Positions 57,501 to 64,000 of a stretch of DNA of 64,000 nucleotides are shown piece by piece. Source of the stretch: Opisthocomus hoazin (Eukaryota > Chordata > Aves > Opisthocomiformes > Opisthocomidae); contig NC_134418.1 in assembly GCF_030867145.1 (NCBI RefSeq), forward strand, positions 498,501 to 562,500, in the 5' to 3' direction. The position numbers and the translations under genes were made by a program. The notes under the pieces were generated by a model. It made no database searches and was not told where the DNA came from. It saw nothing but the letters and a program-made list of their open reading frames with translations. How positions within the stretch are numbered: the first letter of the stretch is position 1; the number at the start of each line of letters is the position of its first letter.

Positions 57501-60500
57501 TCCGCAGCGCCGGTTGCTGTGCTGTGGGTGCGACGTCTGGACTTCCCCGGGGTGCCAGAAAGGGACTCCAAAGCACAGACCAGCCCGGAAAGGACAGAAA
57601 CGGAGGAGGCATCCTGCAGACCCCTGCACGTTCCCGAAATGCTGCCGGAACGGCCACCGCCGGCAGCTGCCACACAGCTTGCAGCCACGTGGCCCTGCTG
57701 CGGGTGGACTGGGGCTTGCGGGGAGAGATGGCGATGGCTCACTGGTGGCCCAGGGACACAGCCCAGTGCTAGCTGCAGAAAGGCAGGGGACAGAGGGCAG
57801 CACCCAGACAACATGGGGAAAGGGGTACAGCTGCGGGGCTGTGGGCACACCTAGCCCCCAGGTACATCAGCCCAGCACCACAGCGACGTGCCCCAGCGTC
57901 CCACACCGCGCAGGGTGCCGTGTTTCCGTGCCGTGGGAAAGGGAGGAGGAGGTGACCCAGCAAGGGAGCTGCCAGCGCAGTCACATGAGGACTGGGCTCC
58001 TGCCTGTGACTTCCACGTGCTCAGCCCGAACACCACGATGCCAGGGCAGGAGCCTACAAAGAGAGACACGCTGCAAGTCACGCTGCCGGGGCCATCAGCA
58101 GCCACCCTCTGCCCCGCTCTGCTGAGACCCCCCGGGGGTCCTGCGCCCAGCTCTGGAGCCCTCAGACAGAGCTGGAGCTGTGGGAGCGGGGCCAGAGGAG
58201 GCCCCAGCAACGATGCAAGGGCTGGAACCCCTCTGCTGGGAGGAAAGGCTGGGAGAGCTGGGGCTGCTCAGCCTGGGGAGCAGAAGGCTGCGGGGAGACC
58301 TGAGAGCAGCTTCCAGTACTTAAAGGGGGCTTGTAAGACAGATGGGGAAAGTCTTTTCAGCAGGGCCTGAAGTGACAGGACAAGGAGTAATGGTTTTAAA
58401 CTAAAAGAGGAGATTTAGGCTGGATATAAGAAAGAAATCTTTTGCAATGAGGGTGATGAGGCACTGGCCCAGGTTGCCCAAAGAGGTGGTCGATGCCCCA
58501 CCCCTGGCAATGTTCAAGTCCAGGTTGGACGGGGCTCTGAGCAACATGATCCAGTTGAAGAGGTCCCTGCTCATGGCAGGGGCTTGGACTAGATGACCTT
58601 TAAAAGGTCCCTTCCAACCCAAACCAGTCTGTGATTCTATGATTCGCCGGTTGTACTCTCTTTTGCACGCTGCTTCCAGTGCTCCAAGCCTACACTTATC
58701 CATCCAGCACTCGGGGAGCAGCAAGTCCAGTGGGGCCACCGGCACGCTGGCAGAGCTGTGACCCAGCGTGAGCCGGCTCTGCAGTGCCGGCATGCCTCTC
58801 ACAGCCCTACCTGCTGCACCGGGAACACTGCCGGGCTGCCCCACAGCCCTGCTTTACCCCCAAAAGCCACGAGACCTCACTTTCTCCTCGCCCAAGCAAG
58901 GAGCTGGAATGGCCCGAGCCCACCCGCCAGTGCACAGCGAAGCACCGAGGCCAGAGGAGGCCAGGGCAAAGGTCTGGGCACAGACACCCACCCCCCAGGG
59001 CAGGACACGGGGCACCGAGGGCTCGCTACAAGCCTAGAACCATGCAGACGCCAGCCTCCCAGCCCTGCAGGGCAGCTCCCAGGCCTGATCCCACCACTGC
59101 AGCATCCCTGCCAGCAGCCCAGCTCCGTGCATTGGCTCCAGGCAACTGCACAGGGTTTGCCGCCGTAAAGAGATGCAGATGAGCCCTTCCCGAATGCACA
59201 GGGGCACCTCGCTCCTCCCTGCCAGCTGCCCAGTGCCGAAGCCCATCGGAGAGGCACTCACCAGCTCCACATCACCACGGTCCTTGTGCCGTCCCTGTCC
59301 TGCGCCGTGCTGAGCTCGTAGCTTCTCCGCTCTCTGCAACAAACCGCATGCCGTGAAGTTGGGCTGATGCCCAGCAAGGACAGCCCCATCCCACCGGCAG
59401 CCATACTGGGACAAGTCATGTTTGGGCGGTCAGGCTCCCGCACCAGGACCCAAGGGCAGCTGGACTGGTGAATCGCTGTGGTTTCTCACTTCGGCAGCCC
59501 ACGTCAGCGGGCAGACTCCTGTGGGCAGCTCAGGGGAAGAGGGACATGGGGACCCCCGCTGTCTGGGCATGGTCGGGTCCCTGCTGAGGGGTGCTAGGAT
59601 GGACCCCCAGGCCACAGGGCTCTGGCTCGTGTTTAGGGCCATCACTGATGATTTTGGAGCGCCAGGCTGCCTTCTGCCTCACCCTTCTGCTCCTGCAGAG
59701 CAGGGACAGCAAGATGCATGGCCAGCGATGCAGCCCCTTGCCCTCAGGTTGGTGCTGCCCCTGAGCTTGGAGACCTCTTCCCCACTTCTGGTGACTGATG
59801 GGAACTCACCAGAGACCAGCTGAGGTGGAAATCAACAGGTCTTTACCCCCAGCTTGGGCAGGCTCCCACTGGGGTGGTGGGCACCAACAGCCCCTTTGAC
59901 TTCGGATGGACCACGATCAGTCCCGACCATATCATGGCCAGTAATTTGTGCTCAGCCCTACTCAGACGGGTTTAGTCAGGTCACTTCCGAGGCAATTACT
60001 GAAGTGGGAAAAGGAGCCAGCAGAGAAGACGGGATTTACCTTCTGGGCCTTGTACAGCACCTCCAGGATGTTGCTGAGTAGCTCAAGGCAGGCCTCCTCC
60101 TCCTCCCCCTTCTCGATGAGCTCCCGCAGGATGGGCACCGTGGTCTGCAGCAGCAGCTCCCGGCACTCTGCGGCGTGGACAAGGAGATACAGGGCTGGTG
60201 GGCACAGGCACCACCCCAGAGACAGAGGGGAGACCAACAGGACAGACGGACAGACAGCACGGTGCCCGGGCTGGGCTGCGACCCGCACACAGAGCTGTCG
60301 ACCTCGTGTGGGGCTAGGGTTTTTGGAAAAGCATTAAATCCTGGTGGGAAGGCTCCAACACAGAGAGGCCATTGCACCCTGTTACACAGCTACTTATCCT
60401 CTCTGCTAAAATAAACTACACTAAAATAGAAAAGCCTCATCTGAGCCTCTCTTGCTTCAGCTTCCACCAACGGACTTTGTTCTGCTTCTCTGCTCTGATA

Positions 60501-62736
60501 AAGGTGCTTATGATTTAACTGAATAGACGGAGACTTCTTAAACTGGACACCACCTAGATAAACTCGAGTCTCTAGTGCTGAATATATGAAAAAGCTGTGC
60601 TCTGCCTATCACGTACTACTCTGTTCCTCTGCCCGGGGCTGGTACTTGTGACACCACGCTGTGCTGATGGCTCCACACTGCAGCTTATCCCTGTGGTGGC
60701 ACCTCTAGAGTGGGGGCAGCGGGAAGGAAAGCGAGCGACAACGTTTCTCTGTTGTCTTGCTGGCATGACCACCTGCGATGGTGGGGTGTGGAGGAGCAGC
60801 ATCACACCAGGGAGGGATGCAAGGCAGGACGCGGGGTGGGATGCGGGCAGCGACGCGGGGACCGCTCGCGGGGCCGTGGTGGCTCAGAGCGGAGCTGGTG
60901 CGGGTGGCAGCAGGTGACCTGCCGGCCATGCAGGAGACGATCACGTTGCCATCTCCCAAAGTCTCCACGGACAGAGACACAAAGCAGCTCCTGCTGCCCG
61001 TGGCTGAGCAGCTCCCCGGCTCCCCGGAGCCTCCCTGCTGCAGCTGAAGCCCAGGGTCCCTGGCCCAGCTCCCCAAGGCCGCCCACGCCCCTTCTCCTTG
61101 AAGATGCCATGGGGATATCTGAACGCTCATCGCGTCTCCCTGTGCGCTTTCCTGCCCCAAGCCCCTCAGTAGTTCTTCCTTCGCCCTGCCCTCTGAGCTA
61201 TGCTTCTCTCACTGCTTTCTTCTGGACTTTCTCCAGTTCAGCCACAAGCTTCTTGTGCCACCCAAAACCACATGCGGAAGCGAGCCCAGCCGAGGCCTCG
61301 CCAACGCCGAGCGGGGTGCAGGGTGCAGGGCACTCGCGTGTCCCGGGGACGCTCCCCTGCGAGGGCTGCGTCGCCCAGCCCCGCCGCTCCCCCCCGCAGC
61401 ACTGCCGCCACCCCGGCCTCCATCCTCAGCTTGCTCAGCGATTGCTTTCACACGATTGCTTTTAACTTACACATGGTCTGCATCTTTCAAAACCTTTTCT
61501 CCAACTTCTTGAGACTCTTTTAAATCCCAAGCCTGTCCTCCAGCATGCTTCCAGTCACTTCTGCCTTGCCGGGCAAAACTCACCAGGTCTACCCTTTTCT
61601 CCATCACACAGATTACCCCAAGGAACACCAAACAGCGTCAGAGTCAGGGCAGACCTGGGGAGTCCCATTCCGTACGTCCCTCCAGTCTGACAGGAAGCCC
61701 CCTCCCCGAACACCACCGCTAAACCGTCGGCACACCGACGGCGTATTGCGTCAGCTAAACCCCATTTCCCTCTGCAGCCCGGCAGCGCTGCAGGCAGCAG
61801 GTGAGGTTCACGCCAGCCAGGGCTGGGCCACACACGGCTCCAGGAATCGCCTCCCTCCGCAGAGCCACCCCTCGGGGCAGGGCAGGGGTCCCTGCGGCAG
61901 GGACTCATCCCCCGCCTACGCCATGGCCCTCCCAGGGGAGCTCAGCACGGGCAGTGCTGCCAGGACCCCCGTGCCCTGCTCACCGTAGGACTGGAAGATC
62001 TTGGTGTTGACGATGTCGGTCAGGGACTGCAGCTTCTGCTTCAGCAGGCGCTGGGGCGGCAGGTTCCCGATGAAGTCCCGCAGCAAGGCCCTGCCGTCCA
62101 GGCGAGAGGATTTCACGAGTGTTAAACACGGGGTTTGCAAGAGCCCCGCTTGTTGTGCAGTCCCGAGCCCCTGCAGCCCCTCCTGCAGCAGTGGGGAGCC
62201 GGGTACCCCCTGCCCCTGGGTTTCAGTCAGGATGGGGCAGAGCTGTGCAGGGGGGTGCAGGCACGACGGTCCCACTGCACAGAGCCGCAAGGCAGCCCGT
62301 GCCCCCCGCAGACACCGCACGGAGACACCCGAACAAAAACCCTGCCTGAATTCCCAAAACAGACCCGGCCGGGCTGAGGGTTTCCAGGCTCAGCCCCTGC
62401 CTGAAGCAGAGGCTACTGAGAAAATTGAGCAAAACCCTCCCCTGGTTTCTCACTAGGAAAGAGATAAGGAGGCATTTCCCAGGCGTCAGGAAACTCCGAT
62501 CCCTCTGTACACCCTCGCCCTCGGTTCGACGGCGTCAGCCTGCACCCCTGCCAGGATGAGGGGTCGCTGCGGGACGGCAGCGGGGGCAGAGGCGGCTGCG
62601 GCAGACAGCGAGCACGCTGCAGAGCAGGGCTGGGGCTGGGGGGGACAGGGCGACAGGGACCCTACCCCAGCGCAGAGGAGTCGAAGATCCCAAAGACGTC
62701 CTCCAGGATGGAAGGCAGGTACTTCAGGGCCGCTCC
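19744..62736 (-). CDS. DOCK-A subfamily Rac GEF, DOCK2-like (3' half, 29-30 exons)
   Basis: Dedicator-of-cytokinesis protein, a guanine-nucleotide exchange factor for Rac acting with ELMO at the plasma membrane. Exons 5' to 3': 62736-62666, 62090-61984, 60167-60040, (59333-59262 optional), 56396-56301, 33313-33215, 32924-32830, 32202-32124, 32046-31946, 31745-31687, 30791-30643, 29260-29175, 28764-28608, 28307-28267, 28097-28007, 27910-27791, 27219-27130, 27012-26908, 24807-24666, 24457-24376, 24278-24194, 23927-23841, 22607-22431, 22287-22204, 22078-21941, 21586-21501, 21087-20937, 20651-20540, 20036-19903, 19833-19744. All phases join without a stop: 1,013 codons (1,037 with the optional exon). 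Human DOCK2 is about 1,830, so the SH3, C2-like DHR1 and early helical exons lie beyond 64,000. Wording such as [22 protein letters not shown] and YGVREM is closest to DOCK2. Location beside HTRA2/AUP1 argues against DOCK2 itself. Confidence 0.93.
21087..21501 (-). other. GC-AG intron boundary in the DOCK tail
   Basis: The exon ending at 21,501 is followed by GCAAGT rather than GTAAGT, and its last bases are GACAG. Joining it to the exon starting at 21,087 preserves the frame (AG + C). This is the minor but functional GC-AG donor class. Confidence 0.75.
21941..28764 (-). other. DHR2 catalytic domain-coding exons of the DOCK gene
   Basis: These 13 exons encode the DHR2 GEF domain. Landmarks in order are [129 protein letters not shown] and DLIAWQ. 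The VDPAVMGG loop contains the valine that serves as nucleotide sensor in DOCK2 (Val1538, from memory) and it is kept, so the protein looks catalytically competent. Confidence 0.92.
24458..24665 (-). other. Probable U12-type (minor spliceosome) intron in the DOCK gene
   Basis: The 208-bp intron starts GTATCCTC, matching seven of eight positions of the U12 donor GTATCCTT. It has TCCTTCAC, close to the branch-site TCCTTAAC, ending about 10 nt before the acceptor AG. It interrupts a tyrosine codon within SPGQYIQCFTV. Confidence 0.7.
28867..29090. repeat. Minisatellite in DOCK intron (about 20-40 bp units)
   Basis: Alternating copies of ggcaggggtaattcctgggg and gggcaggggcattgctgggg are repeated seven to eight times between two DOCK exons. 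Confidence 0.9.
33347..33558. repeat. Minisatellite, five units of about 42 bp
   Basis: Units begin near 33,347, 33,388, 33,430, 33,473 and 33,515, each containing ggtgcgctggggctgaggg or a close variant. The array starts 34 bp upstream of a DOCK exon acceptor on the minus strand. Confidence 0.9.
35750..36800 (+). promoter_or_regulatory. Strong CpG island inside the DOCK intron, likely INSYN2-like promoter
   Basis: About 1 kb of extreme G+C with very dense CpG and many GGGCGG boxes. A GAGCAGCAG-GTACCG at about 36,162 could be the donor of a non-coding first exon. It lies about 10 kb upstream of the INSYN2-like ATG on the same strand. Assignment to that gene is inference; an internal DOCK promoter is the alternative. 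Confidence 0.55.
40050..40250 (+). mobile_element. Old CR1 LINE 3' fragment
   Basis: Contains TTGGCACAAACACAG, GGATATAAACTGGCTGTG, AGGAAATTAGAAGG and GAAGAGCCTCCAAGAG in the order found near the 3' end of old sauropsid CR1 elements. Diverged and truncated at both ends. Confidence 0.7.
41930..42260 (-). mobile_element. Old CR1 LINE fragment, reverse orientation
   Basis: Read on the plus strand it has GGTATAATCCGCACATTTTG, then GTTAGCCAGTTTTTAATCCA, then GTCAAATGCCTCACAGAAAT, then CGACCAAACTCGGAACCTCA. This is the spacing of the reverse complement of old CR1 ORF2. A middle piece is deleted. Confidence 0.75.
45305..45580. repeat. Minisatellite, about 40-bp units
   Basis: Six to seven units of the pattern 'ccatgcccca...cgggtcccctctgcccagtc' are repeated head to tail, about 0.5 kb upstream of a candidate 5'-UTR exon of the INSYN2-like gene. 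Confidence 0.88.
45950..47300 (+). other. CpG-rich segment over the INSYN2-like coding exon
   Basis: High CpG density across the first coding exon. It could reflect a second promoter or simply the local base composition. Codon third positions here are nearly all G or C. Confidence 0.5.
46037..46414 (+). other. Candidate 5'-UTR part of the INSYN2-like coding exon
   Basis: A good acceptor (TCTCTCTGTCCCTGCAG, ending at 46,036) precedes this GC-rich segment, which runs without a break into the coding exon. It would let a non-coding first exon from the 36-kb CpG island splice in. No transcript evidence is available. Confidence 0.4.
46415..52183 (+). CDS. INSYN2 (FAM196)-family inhibitory-synapse factor-like gene, nested antisense in DOCK intron
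   Basis: INSYN2 proteins are components of the inhibitory (gephyrin) postsynapse. Exons: 46415-47883, 49448-49522, 51985-52183, with phases joining to 580 codons plus stop; INSYN2A and INSYN2B are about 480-530. Residues 22-59 hold the family block [19 protein letters not shown] followed by [19 protein letters not shown] long Pro/Arg/Ala-rich low-complexity middle follows. The coiled coil is at about 408-488 ([35 protein letters not shown]). Next come [10 protein letters not shown] and a cysteine cluster, [10 protein letters not shown] (502-511), then [16 protein letters not shown]. The end is [11 protein letters not shown]. Translation could also start at Met22 (46,478), which fits the family better. 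The middle is unusually GC-rich and probably fast evolving. INSYN2A and INSYN2B are nested antisense in DOCK1 and DOCK2 in mammals, which supports the identity of both genes here. Confidence 0.92.
47884..49447 (+). other. INSYN2-like intron 1
   Basis: No exon was recognised in this 1.56-kb stretch. An AT-rich segment at about 48,590-49,080 contrasts with the GC-rich flanks and may be an old repeat I cannot identify. Confidence 0.5.
49523..51984 (+). other. INSYN2-like intron 2
   Basis: A 2.46-kb intron without recognisable coding content. It holds a short repeat of four 10-bp units (ggtgacagga and variants) at about 50,376-50,420. Confidence 0.55.
52384..52389 (+). terminator. Polyadenylation signal of the INSYN2-like gene
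   Basis: AATAAA lies 201 bp after the stop codon, in an AT-rich 3' UTR that contrasts with the GC-rich coding exons. Confidence 0.85.
52390..53579. other. Unassigned part of the DOCK intron
   Basis: No gene or transposon was recognised. It includes a short (aaccc)-type run at about 52,636-52,658. Confidence 0.5.
53580..54592 (+). mobile_element. CR1 LINE, 3' truncated-5' copy with degenerate RT and full tail
   Basis: Translation of the plus strand gives CR1 reverse-transcriptase pieces: [45 protein letters not shown] and CRVLHPG-like text. The CR1 3' UTR follows (GGGAGAAATTCTTCCCCTTG) and the terminal ATTCTATGATT. It contains internal deletions and is 5' truncated. It is among the younger-looking copies here and is antisense to DOCK. 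Confidence 0.93.
54593..56300. other. Unassigned DOCK intron end with minisatellite
   Basis: No exon was recognised apart from the minisatellite listed at 55,621-55,800. Open frames here arise from the repeat. Confidence 0.5.
55621..55800. repeat. Four near-identical 45-bp tandem units
   Basis: Units are 55,621-55,665, 55,666-55,710, 55,711-55,755 and 55,756-55,800. Each begins gtctgctgc and contains gtccacgtcagagtgcccac or a close variant, with only a few substitutions between them. The unit length is a multiple of three, which creates open frames by chance. Confidence 0.95.
56397..59261. other. DOCK intron containing a young CR1 tail
   Basis: No DOCK exon is expected or seen here. The only identified content is the CR1 copy at about 58,085-58,650. 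Confidence 0.55.
58085..58650 (+). mobile_element. CR1 LINE 3'-end copy
   Basis: Parallel to the copy at 53.6-54.6 kb, sharing GGAACCCCTCTGCTGGGAGG, CTGGGAGAGCTGGGGCTGCT, the 3' UTR block and the TTCTATGATT tail. Shorter, with only the 3' part retained. Confidence 0.92.
59262..59333 (-). other. Candidate cassette exon of the DOCK gene (72 nt)
   Basis: An open stretch of 24 codons lies between a TTGCAG acceptor and a strong CTG-GTGAGT donor. It is in phase 0 at both ends. The flanking exons already join into the family pattern ([10 protein letters not shown] then VNVKKHIQ) without it, so it is either optional or not an exon. Confidence 0.35.
61185..61560 (-). mobile_element. Old CR1 LINE fragment, reverse orientation
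   Basis: Plus-strand reading gives TTCTGGACTTTCTCCAGTTC, then CGAGCCCAGCCGAGGCCTCG, CCAACGCCGAG, and further on TTTAAATCCCAAGCCTGTCC. This corresponds to the reverse of the CR1 segment that reads toward the 'LDRLEKV' region. Confidence 0.7.
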
Positions 62737-64000
62737 CTGCAAAGAGACAAGAGCTGCCTGCACCGGCCCTGCTTCGCCATGTGCCCATGGGGCAGGACAG
62801 ACGGACAGATGCTGCGCAGGCAGGGAGGTGGCCCCGGCTCCTCCTGCCTCCCCCCAGGCTGTGGGTGCTGAGCCAGCACCCTCCTCGTTCAGCTCTGCTC
62901 TCATTACAGCAGCGCTGGGCTCAGCCCATCGCCCTCGCTGTCCCTGCGAAGGGGCGTCCGGCCGGGAGCAGCTTCCTCTTGCCAGGCCACCAGCGTCCAG
63001 CACCGCTGTCGTCACATCCCTCTACCATTGCCAGTACGAACAACTGCCTCCAGCTGCTACTGTGAAACCACATCAACCCCTACAACACAACTCCCAGGTA
63101 CGCAGGGCCTGGCGTGTGTTGCTGGTCAAGCCCTCCGGCACGGCTGGGCTGACCCGTCACAGGGACTGACAACCGACTCCTTCCTTGCAGTGACACCATG
63201 CTCAGAGCAGCCTTCGGCCGCTCGCTGCTGGCAGCTCCCGGCTCCGCTCCCCCGCAGCCCCGTCCCCTCTGCCCGCAGAGCCCGGGCGCGGGGCAGGGGC
63301 TTCCCGGTGACCCAGCACCCCCGCTGCCCCCCACACCCGAACACGCAGAGATGTCTGAGGCAAGAGACAGTTCCCCTGCGACCCAAAAGAAACGCCCATC
63401 CCAACACAATGGTTCTCCATTGTGTAATGACTTTTTTTAGAACGGAGGAGACATATATTAAGGAGATTAAAAGTAGTTATTTTAATAAACTTACACAATG
63501 CTAATTTTAAATCAGAGTGCTGTATCAAGTCAAACTGTTGTTAGTCTCGCCTATTATGTCAGTTATCTTAGTCAGTCACATTTATAACTTCAAAAAAGTA
63601 ACGGCTAAATTTGATTTTTTTTTTATTAGACTCCATGCCACGCTTAGCAAGGCTGGACTGATTAACATTAATTATTTTGCCACCCTTTAACTCTGAATTG
63701 ATTGCATCCTCTCCGTGACTGAGCCGGGATCAATGGTCGCCTGTTTGGTCTACAGTTAGCAAGGTCATCTGATTCACTTTTTAAAAAATGAGCTCATATA
63801 GAATTTTTCCCATTCCTCAAGGATTTTTCCAGTGTTACAAGGCTTCTTAAACATCGGCATCTATGTCTCAGAAAGGATGTCTTCCCGAAACTGGTTCTGG
63901 CTTTTACTGTACCTGCCGAGGTAACTGCCTGGCCTTGCAAACCTGAAAATACCTTTCCTTCTCCGCCGAGGATGAGCCCCCCCTCACCGCTGCTTCGTGG
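62737..64000. other. DOCK intron, AT-rich right end of the window
   Basis: No further DOCK exon was recognised upstream of 62,736. The GC-rich part up to about 63,420 is unassigned. From about 63,430 the sequence becomes AT-rich. Confidence 0.55.
63560..63930 (-). mobile_element. Probable old CR1 LINE fragment, reverse orientation
   Basis: Plus-strand landmarks are GGTCTACAGTTAGCAAGGTC, CACTTTTTAAAAAATGAGCT and CCAGTGTTACAAGGCTTCTT, in the order of the reverse complement of old sauropsid CR1 ORF2. Heavily diverged. Confidence 0.55.

Noticed and set aside
1-64000. tRNA, rRNA, CRISPR or prokaryotic operon features
   Set aside because: None seen; the sequence is intron-rich vertebrate DNA.

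Overview
The window is GC-rich vertebrate nuclear DNA from a sauropsid, most likely a bird microchromosome. The evidence is compact multi-exon genes with short introns, several CpG islands, many G-rich minisatellites, and CR1 LINE fragments of different ages as the only recognisable transposon family. The younger CR1 copies end in the typical octamer-like ATTCTATGATT tail. No RNA genes, CRISPR arrays or bacterial features were seen. All gene models were built by hand from conserved protein sequence, splice sites and codon phase. Comparisons with human proteins are from memory, not from a search.

Layout, left to right. (1) 391-4,854, minus strand: exons 1-6 of HTRA2, a mitochondrial serine protease; the last exons lie left of the window. 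(2) 4,855-5,282: a bidirectional CpG-island promoter with repeated ZNF143/THAP11-like motifs. (3) 5,283-15,750, plus: all 12 coding exons of AUP1, an ER/lipid-droplet ubiquitin-pathway scaffold. (4) 16,226-18,294, plus: a six-exon BNIP3/NIX-family mitophagy-receptor gene, with a palindromic GTCACGTGAC site just upstream. (5) 19,744-62,736, minus: 29 (possibly 30) exons of a DOCK-A subfamily Rac GEF. They cover the region before the catalytic domain, the whole DHR2 domain and the proline-rich tail; the 5' half lies right of the window. It ends tail-to-tail with the BNIP3-like gene. (6) 46,415-52,183, plus: a three-exon INSYN2 (FAM196)-family gene nested antisense inside a 23-kb DOCK intron, with a strong CpG island at about 36 kb as its likely promoter.

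The main result is the combination HTRA2 - AUP1 - BNIP3-like - DOCK-A with nested antisense INSYN2. Mammals have DOCK1 with nested INSYN2A near BNIP3 and HTRA1 (human 10q), DOCK2 with nested INSYN2B (5q), and DOCK5 near BNIP3L (8p). This window looks like the fourth member of that whole-genome-duplication quartet: a DOCK-A/INSYN2/BNIP3 set next to HTRA2, which the human HTRA2 region lacks as far as I know. All three reading frames look intact.

Other points of interest are a probable U12-type intron and a GC-AG intron in the DOCK gene, a triplicated splice acceptor before the last AUP1 exon, and a 33-nt microexon carrying the HTRA2 catalytic serine.
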